DNA of 64,000 nucleotides from Nilaparvata lugens (GCF_014356525.2 NC_052510.1:18953999-19017998), one strand, 5' to 3'; counted from the stretch's first letter, positions 45,601 through 55,200 are shown. Numbers and translations: made by a program. Notes: generated by a model not told the origin, from the sequence alone.

Positions 45601-47308
45601 TCTAAAGTGAACAGAAGTTCAAAGTAAGTTCTAATGATTTTTCTTTGGATGTTAACACAATTTTCGGAACAAATCGGCCTGGAAAGTTACTAAATGGGAA
45701 CAAGTTTCACACTGTTGACTTCCGAAGTCAAGTTACGGTACTCATGACTAATACAAACTAGTATCATTCATCTACATGTCTTCATATTAATTTTAAACTT
45801 CCTCTCACTATCTTTCAAAATGAACAGGACATTCTTGGTGTGTTTCTCAAATCTCATTTTCTTCATTTCATTCAAGAGTGGGTTATACATATTCATTTGG
45901 TTTTATTTTTCCATTACAATTTATTTATTTTTGGCTATTTGCTGTTGAATGTTAGAAATTTTTGTGAGAATGCTTTCGGTGGTCTCATATATAATCGATT
46001 CTTCAGAACTTCCTTGGCCAAGCGTGCTTGGCTAAGAGCGTTCTTGGAAATAGCTTATAAATTCTGCCCCAATTGTCTTACTTTCATTGTGGGTTCAATT
46101 TTGTTTGTAAATAAAAATAGAAATGGTGGTATAATTGAGTGGGTGGTATTATCTGTGTTTTTATCTTATCGCATCGTAACTTATCTTGAACTTGCAACTT
46201 GAAAAAATAATATGGTTAAAGGATTCTAGATTGTTTCATAAGTAGTATAAGTAGCATAAGTCTAGATATTTTCATCACAATTGCTAATAATGTCTTGGTT
46301 TATGTAATTCCAGTAATTAAACATATTTTAGTAATTTCATTGCTTCTAATGGACAAGCATTATTTCAACAGTATCAGCATACCGAACTACATTCCATCTC
46401 ATTTCAAACTTGAATAAATCAGTTGCACGCTATGATATCAAACGCATCTTCTGAAGGCATGTTTTGTGAAAATAATATTTTTTTTATTTGGATTAATATC
46501 AATTTCTTAGTAGGAACTACTATAATCCATTTCGTGATTTCTTTGCAAATTTCTAATGTCTATTATTAAATTAATCACTAGTAAGATATAAATCTCTCCA
46601 TTGAGATTCTCCATGGCTGTGCTGAAATATAATTTTTGTTTGAAAATTGATGTTTTTGAATAATTTTTCAGTTTGCCTGATTATTCATATAGCATCTTCA
46701 AAAGGCAAAACCTACGGTATATCCAGTTAAGAACTATACAAATTAGAATTTCAACTATGATCATTCTATTTATACAGTACATTTTTGACAATGGTCTCTT
46801 TCACTATTTAGGCAAAAGTAATCTATTGATATTGCTTTTCAAAATTCTATTCATCATTGATTAATGATTAACTAATATGGTTTATTCAGAGCATTTAGTA
46901 AAATTATGGCGGTTGTCAGTGCTTCCCATTACGTAAATTCGAGCAAATTCCCATTCACCAAACATCTGTTTGAACGGAAACGATTGAATGGAAATCGATG
47001 TAATGACAATAATTGACTCCCAATTACTGTTTGTCTCTATATTCCCTGTCTATAAGAAATAGATGCTTTACTTTCAACTATTTGAAGATGGAAGGTCGTT
47101 TTTGTTTATATTTAATATATTAGTTAGAATTCGAAATTATCTAATATAAATGATGCTTAGTTATTAGATCGTATTGGTTGGAAAACATAGATTAATATTT
47201 TTTGTTTTTGTGCACAGGTCCAGATCACAGAGCAAGGAAAAGTCCAAATCAAGAAGCCAATCGCCGGAGAGAAACGGCGACCACTCACCCGAACCAAAAG
47301 ATGATTGA
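24541..47308 (+). CDS. B52: SR splicing factor, B52/SRp55 type (SRSF4/5/6 homologue)
   Basis: This is a nuclear pre-mRNA splicing factor with RRM1, a glycine/arginine linker, a pseudo-RRM2 and an RS domain. Exons: 24541-24663 or 24722-24847 (alternatives), 26427-26497, 30316-30411 or 30461-30592 (alternatives), 32479-32505, 32906-32975, 37827-37900, 41838-42026, 43539-43577, 45156-45254, 45522-45623 and 47218-47308. With the second choice at each pair the sum is 1020 nt, 339 codons plus stop, with all phases matching. RNP2 is VYVGGL and RNP1 is NGYGFV|EF. RRM2 carries [21 protein letters not shown], and the QDLKD pseudo-RRM signature (here [19 protein letters not shown]) spans a splice junction. 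The RS domain runs from about residue 212 with SR/RS repeats and ends PEPKDD. The protein would shuttle between speckles and transcripts and bind purine-rich exonic enhancers. Confidence 0.97.
24721..24847 (+). CDS. B52: SR gene alternative first coding exon 1b
   Basis: The acceptor is TTGCAG at 24720, the ATG is at 24722 and the donor GTAAGT is at 24848. It encodes 42 residues beginning [20 protein letters not shown] and ending LLKNGYGFV. This is nearly the same as the N-terminus of fly B52, so it is the ancestral form. The intron between 1a and 1b is only 57 nt. Confidence 0.95.
26427..26497 (+). CDS. B52: SR gene exon 2 (rest of RRM1)
   Basis: This 71-nt exon has acceptor TTTCAG and donor GTACGT. 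It encodes [20 protein letters not shown] and LGE, with the split codon R completed by either exon 3a or 3b. Confidence 0.97.
27936..28881 (-). mobile_element. IS630-Tc1-mariner element, internally deleted, TA duplication
   Basis: TIRs CAGGGTGGGGCAGAGTGGAC and its inverse (one mismatch near the tip) are 25 bp long and flanked by TA (27934-27935, 28882-28883). The element lies inverted in the SR-gene intron between exon 2 and exon 3a. It holds two separated pieces of one transposase, so it is non-autonomous. Confidence 0.92.
28052..28797 (-). pseudogene. Mariner-family transposase with internal deletion
   Basis: The N-terminal piece (28797-28534) is a helix-turn-helix domain: [20 protein letters not shown] and [20 protein letters not shown]. 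The C-terminal piece (28530-28052) holds the second and third catalytic acidic positions: [13 protein letters not shown] and [20 protein letters not shown]. The segment carrying the first catalytic aspartate is gone and the reading frame changes at the junction near 28534, so no active enzyme can be made. Confidence 0.9.
30316..30411 (+). CDS. B52: SR gene alternative exon 3a
   Basis: The acceptor is TTCTAG at 30315 and the donor GTAAGT at 30412. It is 96 nt long and encodes [20 protein letters not shown] and a short basic tail ending [12 protein letters not shown] is the form seen in vertebrate SRSF4/6 at the end of RRM1. The GC content is much higher than in the flanking introns. Confidence 0.9.
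30461..30592 (+). CDS. B52: SR gene alternative exon 3b
   Basis: The acceptor is TTGCAG at 30460 and the donor GTACCT at 30593. It is 132 nt long, with the same phases as 3a at both ends. It encodes [20 protein letters not shown] and a longer RG/SP-rich linker ([16 protein letters not shown]). The intron from 3a is only 49 nt. Confidence 0.9.
32479..32505 (+). CDS. B52: SR gene 27-nt microexon
   Basis: The acceptor is TTTCAG and the donor GTATGT. It encodes EPDHRYQD between the linker exon and RRM2. Its length is a multiple of three and skipping keeps the frame, so it may be a cassette exon. Confidence 0.75.
32906..32975 (+). CDS. B52: SR gene exon: start of RRM2
   Basis: This 70-nt exon has acceptor TTTCAG and donor GTATGA. 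It encodes [20 protein letters not shown] followed by SWQ. The sequence is almost invariant across animal SRSF4/5/6 proteins. Confidence 0.97.
33903..34144 (+). promoter_or_regulatory. Candidate poison (stop-containing) exon region in the SR gene
   Basis: A strong pyrimidine tract and acceptor (TTCCCGTTACCTTTGCAG, ending 33902) precede CGTGAAACAAGGACTAGATG. Spliced after the SWQ exon, this reads six codons and then TGA. The region is rich in GATGATGATGAG and in three imperfect copies of a CAACCCAA-GGAG unit of about 40 bp, the sort of sequence SR proteins bind. I cannot choose a convincing donor. SR genes in animals commonly limit their own level through such exons. Exon status is inferred. 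Confidence 0.35.
34587..34595 (+). other. Candidate 9-nt in-frame microexon (or 3' end of a larger alternative exon)
   Basis: The acceptor TGCGCTCTCCCCAG is followed by TGGTTCAAG and the donor GTAATT. Inserted between SWQ and DLKD it would add W-F-K without changing phase. It could equally be the downstream edge of a longer alternative exon, because the 300 bp before it are unusually GC-rich. Confidence 0.3.
36861..37134. repeat. MITE with AGAGGGAAAAGTTTG arms
   Basis: Inverted arms share AGAGGGAAAAGTTTG, AAGACAAT and TTTTTAACCC/GACCC, with CAGTCCAG-like outer ends. It is non-coding and lies in the SR-gene intron upstream of exon 37827. Confidence 0.6.
37827..37900 (+). CDS. B52: SR gene exon: RRM2 centre
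   Basis: This 74-nt exon has acceptor TCATAG and donor GTGAGC. It encodes [20 protein letters not shown] and RRNEG. With the preceding Q it makes the pseudo-RRM helix signature. The intron that follows hosts the snoRNA array. Confidence 0.97.
38122..38186 (+). ncRNA. C/D-box snoRNA family A, copy A1 (C box deleted, probably dead)
   Basis: The guide AGATAGGGACAA and D' CTGA (38140-38143), C' TTGATGT and D CTGA (38177-38180) are present. Compared with A2-A5 the block from the terminal stem to the guide has lost about 16 bases, including the C box (AGCGCA runs straight into GATAGGG). Without a C box, binding of the core proteins is unlikely. Confidence 0.7.
38350..38420 (+). ncRNA. C/D-box snoRNA family B, copy B1 (decayed)
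   Basis: It keeps AGTT...AACT stem traces, TTTGATGA (C') and D CTGA (38411-38414). The C box is TTATGC, D' is lost and the guide has diverged (ATCATCTTCGGATAT). Confidence 0.5.
38523..38603 (+). ncRNA. C/D-box snoRNA family A, copy A2 (intact)
   Basis: The terminal stem is AGCACA (38523-38528) with TGTGCT (38598-38603). C box ATGATGA is at 38529-38535, guide AGATAGGGACAA at 38543-38554, D' CTGA at 38555-38558, C' TTGATGT at 38565-38571 and D CTGA at 38594-38597. All elements of a box C/D 2'-O-methylation guide are in the right order, on the host strand. The guide pairs over 11 bases with the conserved LSU rRNA segment TGTCCCTATCT. Confidence 0.88.
38692..38766 (+). ncRNA. C/D-box snoRNA family B, copy B2 (decayed)
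   Basis: GAAGTTG stem, C box ATGATG (38701-38706) and guide ACATCTTTCGAGT are present. D' reads CAGT, C' is degenerate and D is CTGG, so it is unlikely to be made. Confidence 0.6.
38870..38951 (+). ncRNA. C/D-box snoRNA family A, copy A3 (intact)
   Basis: Stem GCAC (38871-38874) with GTGC (38947-38950); C box ATGATGA 38877-38883; guide AGATAGGGACAA 38891-38902; D' CTGA 38903-38906; C' TTGATGT 38913-38919; D CTGA 38942-38945. The guide is identical to A2 while the sequence between C' and D has drifted. Confidence 0.87.
39019..39092 (+). ncRNA. C/D-box snoRNA family B, copy B3
   Basis: Stem GAAGCTAA/TTAACTTC has one mismatch. The C box is AATGATA (weaker than ATGATG), guide ACATCTTTCGGGT 39037-39049, D' CTGA 39050-39053, C' TTTGATGA around 39063 and D CTGA 39081-39084. 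It may be functional. Confidence 0.75.
39190..39272 (+). ncRNA. C/D-box snoRNA family A, copy A4 (intact)
   Basis: Stem GCACA (39191-39195) with TGTGC (39267-39271); C box ATGATGA 39197-39203; guide AGATAGGGACAA 39211-39222; D' CTGA 39223-39226; C' TTGATGT 39234-39240; D CTGA 39263-39266. Confidence 0.88.
39364..39436 (+). ncRNA. C/D-box snoRNA family B, copy B4 (intact)
   Basis: There is a perfect 9-bp terminal stem AGAAGCTTA/TAAGCTTCT. C box ATGATG 39374-39379, guide ACATCTTTCGGGT 39383-39395, D' CTGA 39396-39399, C' TTTGATGA 39405-39412 and D CTGA 39424-39427. The guide pairs over 12 bases with the LSU rRNA segment ACCCGAAAGATG. Confidence 0.88.
39509..39579 (+). ncRNA. C/D-box snoRNA family B, copy B5 (intact)
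   Basis: Stem GAAGTT/AACTTC differs from B4 by paired changes (C-G to T-A), which preserves the helix. C box ATGATG 39518-39523, guide ACATCTTTCGGGT 39527-39539, D' CTGA 39540-39543, C' CTGATGC around 39550 and D CTGA 39568-39571. Confidence 0.87.
39836..39881 (+). ncRNA. C/D-box snoRNA family B, copy B6 (truncated relic)
   Basis: GAAGTTTGA, C box ATGATG (39845-39850) and a damaged guide ACATCTTTGAGT are followed by CTGT. C' and D are missing, so it is not functional. Confidence 0.6.
40096..40179 (+). ncRNA. C/D-box snoRNA family A, copy A5 (intact)
   Basis: Stem AGCAC (40096-40100) with GTGCT (40175-40179); C box ATGATGA 40103-40109; guide AGATAGGGACAA 40117-40128; D' CTGA 40129-40132; C' TTGATGT 40139-40145; D CTGA 40170-40173. 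It is the last unit, about 1.66 kb before the next exon. Confidence 0.87.
41838..42026 (+). CDS. B52: SR gene exon: end of RRM2 and start of RS domain
   Basis: This 189-nt exon has acceptor TTTCAG and donor GTGATT. It encodes [35 protein letters not shown] and then alternating SR/RS residues. A nearby GTCAAA (after 42014) is a weaker alternative donor. Exonic GC content is far above the surrounding introns. Confidence 0.95.
42218..42455. repeat. MITE with TTACGATTC-CAGTAAC-GTTCTAGTTACT ends
   Basis: The left end CTGGCTTTCACGATTC...GTTCTAGTTACT and the right end (its inverse, ending GAATCGTAAAAACTAG) flank about 160 bp of non-coding sequence. Further inner copies of TTAATTAGTAACTA occur. Confidence 0.65.
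43539..43577 (+). CDS. B52: SR gene small exon (39 nt)
   Basis: The acceptor is TTTCAG and the donor GTGAGT. It encodes [12 protein letters not shown] with split serine/arginine codons at the ends. Its length is divisible by three, so it can be skipped without a frame change. Confidence 0.8.
45156..45254 (+). CDS. B52: SR gene RS-domain exon
   Basis: This 99-nt exon has acceptor TTTTAG and donor GTAAGT. It encodes [20 protein letters not shown] and [12 protein letters not shown]. Symmetric phase. Confidence 0.92.
45522..45623 (+). CDS. B52: SR gene RS-domain exon
   Basis: This 102-nt exon has acceptor TTTACAG and donor GTAAGT. It encodes [20 protein letters not shown] and [13 protein letters not shown]. 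Symmetric phase. Confidence 0.92.
47218..47308 (+). CDS. B52: SR gene last exon with stop
   Basis: The acceptor is TGCACAG. It encodes [20 protein letters not shown] and DHSPEPKDD, with TGA at 47306-47308. Confidence 0.93.
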
Positions 47309-47530
47309 GGGTTCAGCATGTGCTACTAATTCAGTTTATTATTGTGTATGAATGAGAGTGAATATGTATGATGTAATAATAATAATTGACAAGTACATTA
47401 TTTATATATATATGTATGTCAATGTGTTAATTTCAATTCTCAGTTATTTCTCAGCTCCATTATTATAATGTTTGATGAATCAGTGGTCGATAATAAATTG
47501 AATACCTGTTAGTGAATAAAGTAAGTTTAT
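47309..47530 (+). terminator. B52: SR gene 3'UTR and poly(A) signals
   Basis: AATAAA occurs at 47492-47497 and again at 47515-47520, 184 and 207 bases after the stop. Either could direct cleavage. Confidence 0.6.
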
Positions 47531-47728
47531 TTGGTTGGGGAGAATAGAATGCTGGTTGCAAGGGTCCATTGAGATGAGGGCTTTGGCCCAAAGTGTGTGA
47601 AATGCCACCACAGCCTTCTTGATGTGGTTATCAATATTCTTCTTCAGTTTCCATTTCCTATGCCGCAACTTGCATAACGTTTCAATAGAATGACACTTTG
47701 AACTGTAGGGTTCTTGATTAGCAGACAC
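47531..47728 (-). pseudogene. Possible LINE reverse-transcriptase scrap
   Basis: On the minus strand a short frame reads RHRKWKLKKNIDNHIKKAVV and AFHTLWAKALISMDP, reminiscent of the region after the palm domain in I/Jockey-type RTs. It is short and without catalytic motifs. Confidence 0.3.
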
Positions 47729-47729
47729 G

Positions 47730-49448
47730 AGTTCACTAATGAACTTTTAGAATACACACGTTTTTAGTATAAGTATTTAGTATTAATCTGAGGCTGTTGA
47801 AAAATCATGATGAATACTGCACAACAGTGCAAGCTCTTAAATAATGTATTCTGATGCATTAACTTGATGATGTATTAATAGAGTGTTATCTTCAACATAA
47901 TCGGAATTACTATTTCATCAAGTTTCAATAGTTGTGATCAAAGTCATTCAAGTGGGTGCTTTCATACTGCATCATATATCTGATTCGGTTTTCTAGAAAG
48001 GAAAGTAAGCAAGCCATTGCCTGTACTTTAAAAAAGTAAAAGTCTTCTTATTTTCCTTCTCCATTATACACAACTTGAGACTTTTTCTAAATAGATACGA
48101 CCAGGCAAAGCAATAGCAGATTGAATACCACTATACGAAAGTCCTCTTCAGTTTTTCTATTCCACTTTGTCATTCAATACTTATTTTACACTTGAATGAA
48201 AATTCTGATCAGAACAATTAGATATGTTGAGTATTTTCAGACACATTCTGCCTTTTCCAGTATTCATCTTGATTTTTCTCATTGAAATTTCACTTTCATA
48301 TTATTTCTTTGAGGGTAAAGCAAGTGCCTCCGAACAAGATTAGAGCAACTCTAGCTTGAAAGCATCAGTAGTTTCAAACTTCTTATATTCACTATTTACT
48401 TCATTAAAACTGTTTTCTTCAATCATTGAAATATCACAAACGTAATTTGTACGAAATTTGTGTCAATTCCTAATGAATGTATGTGTAATAGTAAAATTTT
48501 GAAATCGAATCTGCAAGTCATCCAATCTCGTCTATTCCTCCATTACTATTCTCAGTTATTTCAATACATTAGACTTTGTAAGGGTTGACCTCTATCTGAA
48601 TTTTAATCGTCTACAGTAGTTGTAATTTTCTATTCTATTTCTTGTAATATTAGCCTACACTTGATGAGAAAATGAGTGTTAATTATATAGATGTAGAGCA
48701 TATTTGTAAATACAGTACCAAACTTATTAGGAATATGAACTTAATTGATCAGTAAAAACGCCTCTGCTTATTCTAATCAATTCATCACTTGATCATTTAT
48801 TGTTTATCTATTTACTTAATTTGATTATCTTTGTATTTGGGTTGAGAGGATTCATTTTTATTCAGATTATTGAATTTAATTAGCTACATTTGATAAATTG
48901 ATAATACTAATACAGAGTCGACTGATTATTTGTAGTAGAAACAGTTTACTGATTCAACATCATTTGCAGGCTTATTTGTCTGCAAGATTCATTCGGAAGC
49001 GTCAAGTTTAGTTGAACTGTATTAATTGAATTTCATTTCGAGGATATTTTGTATCTGATTTTGTTAAAAAATTGCTTGAAACAGTTTTCGTTTAGTTTTT
49101 TATTAGAATGTAGGATCTTGACTATTGCATGAGTAGAGATGCTTTTGAATGGATCTTGAATTTCTATTCTTAATAAATTTATTATTTTATTCATCAATAA
49201 ATTGTATATTCAATTAATTTACCCTGACTTCTTCCTAGTGTTGAATGTAATTGGCATATAGGTACCTAACTAAAGTTTTAGTTTTGAAAAGTGGGATTCG
49301 ATCAGAATGATAGTACAATAGCCCAGTCAATGAATAGAGAAAAACAGGGATTTGTGCATCAAATTAGGGGAAAGCTGAATTTTTGCAGGGTGTTAGTATA
49401 CTAAGTACATAGCATGGAACCGAAGTATTCCCATCGTTAGGCTAGCTT
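47730..49448. other. Intergenic, nothing recognised
   Basis: AT-rich single-copy-looking sequence between the SR gene and the retrotransposon. No open frame with a recognisable domain and no RNA gene found. Confidence 0.4.
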
Positions 49449-49592
49449 GAAATTAATCCTCTCCAGAGTTCAAGCCATTTTTAAATCAAACAGTGGATGA
49501 AGACACTTCAAGACTACAGGGTTTATAGAGGATATAATGTGTCCTCAACCACTTCGAGAAATGGCTTGAATTCTGGAGAGAGGATAAATTTC
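49449..49592. repeat. Short TIR element
   Basis: GAAATTAATCCTCTCCAGAG, TTCAAGCCATTT at the left and its inverse AAATGGCTTGAA, TTCTGGAGAGAGGATAAATTTC at the right enclose about 75 bp. This is a MITE of unknown type. Confidence 0.6.
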
Positions 49593-50119
49593 TAGGCCAT
49601 GGAAAAATTCCCAATCAGTGAGGTTGATAAGTCTTATTTGAAACTAAACTTCGCAATTTTAATCACTAGAATAACGGTGACGCTCTTCTGATTCCCTAGT
49701 GACTGAATTTCTGAGAATAATGTAGGCTTAATAGGCCTACTATGAATATGAGATCTTGTGAGTGGGAATGAGGGGATAAATTGATTCTCACTTCTGGTTG
49801 GTGCTTAGGTCCAACTTAAATGGTTCCCAAATGCCACATACATTACATAATTATATTGTCCCAGTCTGCTGAAAGGTGCCTAATTCCTGATGTTGGTGGC
49901 CAGTCGATGGCCTATAATAGCCTGCAATTTAACCAGTGCCCAACTGCCCAATGAAGGTCGGCGTTGAGAAACCACGCATGACATTAGGCCAACACTGTCA
50001 TGATAATATATATATATATCGATACTGTGATATCGATATATTGATGTAACTATCGAGTATGTTTTGTATCGACTCTCGAATCATGAACTTTTATTTCGTG
50101 TGCTTGTGAGTTATGCTTA

Positions 50120-51653
50120 AGCCGCGTTTACACCGGAGTTGGCAACCAATGATTGCCGACATTTATCGGCAATTTTGAGTTGCACGCATTAAAACAACTG
50201 CAACTCGCATTGCCAACCGTAGTTGGAGACCGATTTTGCGAGTTGGCAATCGAAATTTGGTTTTCCGACCGGAGTCGGTAAAGATCAAAGGCGGTTGCCA
50301 ACCCCGGTTGGCAATGCGAGTTGCAGCGCTAACTTCAGTTGCAACTTGAGTCTGCAACTACCCCGCTACCCCTCCCGCCTGTTGGCTGAAGAAGCTTATT
50401 CCGTAATGAAGGAAATGGGGAGCAATTTGAAAAAAAGACGAATTTGACATTTTCGGTGATCTTGTTGCTTGTGAATTACGTAAATGTTCTGATAAAAGGT
50501 ATGTAGCACTTGCTAAGCGAAGAATTAGTGACATATTATTTGATGTGGAAATGCACGAATTTAATAGGCACCCACAATCAATTCTGGCTGTTCCAGTTCA
50601 CTGTCCCTACAGGAGTCGTCTTCATGCCCGGCTGGAAATCAGGAAGATAACTTTGAAAACTCCCCATCAACCTTGAACCCAGTGGTGGACACGTGGGGTG
50701 ATGACTTTTATGGGGGTGATGAAGATGCCAATACATTGACTAACTTATAACTTAGCTATAATGTAAGCTAAGCTATACATTACTCAAGCTAAGCTATATA
50801 TTTCTTGAGCTATAGAGTTCTTTGTTTAATTTGGAGTTTTTTTATGTATACATTTATTCCAATTTTATGAATTGTGTTACTTTGGAACATTAACTTAACT
50901 TTGTGTTCATATTTTATTAACAAGTCACTACCAGGTTGCAACTTTTTTGTCTAGATTTATTAACTAGATTTATTAACAATTAACTTTGTCTAGATTTATT
51001 TAGTAATTTTCTTTATTTGCTCACCTGTATGTTATCCTTCAGGAAACCTATAACAGCCTCACAAACCTCTGGCACTAAAATAGATATCGCACTTTTGGAA
51101 ACTTTAAACAATAACTGAGACTAGTATAAGAGTCGCCACTCGCCAAAAAGCGCAATGTAATAGCCAATCTTTCTCGCACTGGAATTGCTTTCCTGTAGTT
51201 AGTATCCTGTTTACTAATTATGTGTCCAATACCAACAATTAAACTTTCAAAATCGTCACTTGACATTCTTAAAAAGTTTTTACACTGCCATCGCATCTCA
51301 ATTCTCCCGTCAAAGGATCTGTATCATCTCGATTTAAATCATTTAAAAGATCGCTGCCGCTATACTTTGCTCTTGCCTGCAATGAAGGTCGAACCCAGTA
51401 TCTTCTCGGTTTTCTACATTTTGATAAAATAACACACGCTGCCGCAGCAAGAACAACCTCTTCAGCACTCGACATTCTACATACTGTCTGATTTTCTACA
51501 TACTGTAAAGTTTAGTTGCAAGTTGCAGGTTGCAGACCTAAAAACAAACTATGTGCCCAGGTTGCAAGTACAAGTTGCAGACTTCCATCGGCAACTAGCG
51601 TCTGCAATCGAAATTGGCAATTTTTTATTGCCAACTCCGGTGTAAACGCGGCT
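50120..51653 (-). mobile_element. PIF/Harbinger-type DNA transposon inserted in the 5' LTR (TSD TTA)
   Basis: A 26-bp perfect TIR starting AGCCGCGTTTACACCGGAGT is at both ends, with TTA duplicated at 50117-50119 and 51654-51656. The uninterrupted 3' LTR has a single TTA at the matching site, which proves the insertion. On the minus strand 51475-51269 and 51296-51075 encode the start of a Harbinger nuclease (RKPRRYWVRPSLQARAKYSG; NFLRMSSDDFESLIVGIGHI; KAIPVRERLAITLRFLASGD) but the catalytic part is absent, so the copy is non-autonomous. Confidence 0.95.
51075..51475 (-). pseudogene. Harbinger nuclease N-terminal remnant
   Basis: Two overlapping frames together give the family's N-terminal helical region (RRYWVRPSLQAR, FLRMSSDDFE, SKQDTNYRKAIPVRERLAIT, LRFLASGDSYTSLSY). 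A frameshift separates them near 51290, and the DDE catalytic core that should follow is missing. Confidence 0.85.
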
Positions 51654-51901
51654 TTAGTGCTTACTGAAATAAATATATCTTGGTGAATTAAACTTTGTGT
51701 TAATGATTAAACCTACAAACAATAAGTAACATAACATGGCGCAGTCGGTGAAAAGTGAGTTCCAGTAAATACTTAGTAATTAATCCAGTAAAAAATTGTC
51801 AGTTATGAAGTTCGCAAATCTAACCTCAACGGAAGTTGCAAACACGTTTTCATTCAGATCTTCAATTAGTGAACTTTGAGTAAATATTTCACTTTTTCGA
51901 T

Positions 51902-52197
51902 ATGGAATCGTTGAAACCTCCAAAATATTTTAGTTTCCAAGGCAACTTAGCTGAGAATTGGAAGATTTGGAAGCAAAAATTTCTACTGTACATGCTTGCA
52001 AGTGGTGGCGAAGGCAAGGACGAAGAAGTAAAAATAGCCATTCTTCTACATTGCATCGGAGAAGAAGCTCTTCAGAAATACAATACGTTTCAATTGACGG
52101 AAGCAGATAGAAAAATCCTACAAAAGACATTTGGAAATTTTTGAAAGTTATTTCATCCCAAGAAGCAACGAATCGGTGGAAAGACACATTTTCTTCT
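51902..52197 (+). pseudogene. Gag, N-terminal part (Gypsy element)
   Basis: It begins MESLKPPKYFSFQGNLAENW at 51902 and matches the capsid-like N-terminus of K02A2.6/Mag-type Gypsy gag (WKIWKQKFLLYM, KIAILLHCIGEEA). The frame stops at 52144 after a run of five T. Reading on in the next frame continues the expected gag text as far as the 5.9-kb insertion at 52205. The shift is therefore a one-base gain in a homopolymer, real or a sequencing error. Confidence 0.85.
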
Positions 52198-52204
52198 CTA
52201 GAAC

Positions 52205-55200
52205 CACAGAGAAGGATCAGAGGGAACATTCTTACCGACTATTGTTTTCGCCTAATGTGTAGTATCACTTATACCGGTAGAAAGCGCTTGTATACGCAAA
52301 TGACGATTTCTGTCTGAGCTTGATTAGTATTGTTGTAGGGGGACGTAGTGGGGAGTCATTGGCATCCTACACTTCCCTCTCCAACAAACCAGTTCACACC
52401 ACTCTCTCCCCCCAACAAAACAACTGCTGACAGGATTTATGGCTTGAGGCATGCATGCATGTCATTGTTTTGCTAATAATACATAGACTAGACATTCATT
52501 TTTCTTATTCTAATCACTTGCTACTCTCAACTCTCCAGATCGCATGAATGCTGCGTCTCCAGTGACAAAGAGGATTAATTTTTATTTCTAATCAACAAGA
52601 ACTAGAAAACAATAAGTGAATGAGTAGCCAGATAAACTGTTGTCCATTATAAAAATATAATATAATCCAAACTTTATTACATTATGTACTTCAATTCAAT
52701 AATTGAAAAAATTTAAATCAATCCATAATATTGCGATTTTGAACTTAAAAATTGAGAAAGAGCATGGAATAATTTTAATCATGACATGTTCTTGAGGTGC
52801 TGTGTAATGCAGCATTATATTTCTCTATTATTGTTCTAAAATGATTTTAATAAATGATGTCAAAACTGCTCATTAACAATAATATTGTTTCAGTTACTTT
52901 TTTTCATCGAATAGCCAAAGATTGTTAACCTTAATAATATTATTTCAGTTGCTTTTTGTTTTCATTGAATAGCCAATGGTTGTCAACCTTTTTCATGGAC
53001 TGTACCCATAGTGGAAAGTTCTAATTTTGCATATGAACTAAATGCTGTTAGGCTAGCCATCTAGCGGGAGATTGGGGAAGAGGGAGTACGGTAATTTGAA
53101 AATTCAATGAATTTCTCTCATTATAAACTTATAAGAGTTATAATCTTCTTAGCATTCAGTAAAATAACATCCAGTTTCATTGTATATTATAAGGAGGAAA
53201 TTGATTGATACTCTTTAAAATGATTTACCTACCCCTGTTATTATGTATGTGTATTTTTGTCGTAAATGTATTTCCTTTGCTTGATATAATACAAAATTAT
53301 AAGTAGAGCAATAAAGAGCAAAACTAAAATCGTAAATCGATTTTGAAATATCTTCATGACCTTTTAGAAGAAACTTTGTGGCTGAATCTGCTAATCAATT
53401 CCGACCGTGTTGATAAACTTGAAACGCAAAAAATGCTGTTGATTTTATCATTTTTATTCATAGTTCACTTGGACGCACGGTACAATTCAATCACTTGAAA
53501 ATATCAAGAGATTGAAGATATTCTCCTCATATTCACGATCTCGGTAGTTCTAAGATGGAAAACAGTAGTTGAAGATAAATAATAAGGTAACTGAGCTCCT
53601 ATAGGATAAAATTTAGAACCAATCATGAGTTTCTATGATGTATGATCCTCGTTTAAGAGACTCTTGATTAACAGTGGAATTGCGAAAAAATGGTAAAACT
53701 TTAATCGTCACTTTTTCAATCGGTTGCAACTTTCTAATGGTATTGAAATCGAAAGTATTGTTGATTGGAGTGAGAAGAGGAGGAAATTCCTCACATCCTT
53801 GACTAGATTTTGATTTTATATCTGAATTATTTCATAAGATATGCAGCATTGAATAAATAAATTGTCATTATTTTGTGTATGGAATATGGGTTGAAGTACA
53901 GTGTACACTCAACAAAAAATTTCCCATTTCTCTTGGGAACTTGACTCATGATATATGATTTCCAACTACCTTGACAAGCCGAAAAGAAAGAGCGTACGGG
54001 AAGATCCGAAAATTGTATCAAAAGTTATGAATGAAATTTCGATCCTTGAGGTGTCCTGAAAATCTTTGAGATAGAGCGTTCTACCTGTTCTCAGATTGTA
54101 GAGCACAAAATTACGCCTAGTAGGATGTTGAATTATACATTTTTGAATTGTGACAATCGGAAGATATTGTTGATTAAATACTATAAGATTTATCAAAATT
54201 GATTTTTCCATGAAATTTTACTCGTTTTGGAAAAACTGTAGGATAGAACTGATTGAAGTTAGAGAGGTCTGAATGATTTCATTTTATTCTGAATTTTATG
54301 TACAGTAAAAAAGGAGAGAGAGGATTTTTTTTGTCCAATGACTGGATTTTATTGTAATAGCTCAGAACTGGAAAATGAACCAGACATATTAGGTATTTGG
54401 GCCACTCTGTACAAGGAAATTTTGCATGCGAAAATTGGTTCTGGACTTCTCTTATGCATACAAACCCTAAAAAATCAGAACTACAATGAATATAAAATAT
54501 TGCCTCTTTTTCATGTCTAAATTGACTGGACTAATTATAATGTTATAACGTGAGTCACATCTGTGTGTATGTATGTGTGTTTGTGTGTGAATAGGCAGAC
54601 GTGTGTGAGTATAAATTTAATGTTAGTGAGTGTAGCGAGTTCTACTGTTCTCCGAACTAATAGTTATGAAACATTTCATAACCATATAAAGTAGAATACC
54701 CGTTTCCTGATTTTATGATACAATGGTAATTAAAAGATTTACTGTTATCTTCAAGGATTATAAATAGTTTTCCAAACGAAAATTTATAATAAAGTGATTG
54801 ACCATGTCACCTCAATTTAATTAATTGATTATAAATAATTTATTAATAATTTAGCAAATTAGGTGTGAATTAATTAATTAATAATTTAATTAATTGAGCA
54901 CCTCCGCTCTGTAATTGGCGCTTGTGCAAGTGTGCAGGACAAGTTTTGTAGGATAACTGCAGTGAACCATGATAACATGATTACAAACGCATCCACTCCT
55001 AGTAGGCCTAGACAATAAAATTTTTAGCACCTGGAATTAGGGATATTTTATTTTTCATTATATCACCTTCTGCTTCTCATACTGAGTCTAAAAGAATTGT
55101 TTTATCCACCTAATACGAAATTTAGTTTTATATTGTTTATCATATTGTATGTTGATATTCCAATACGCTCTCAACTGCAATGTCAAATAATGAGCTGTCT

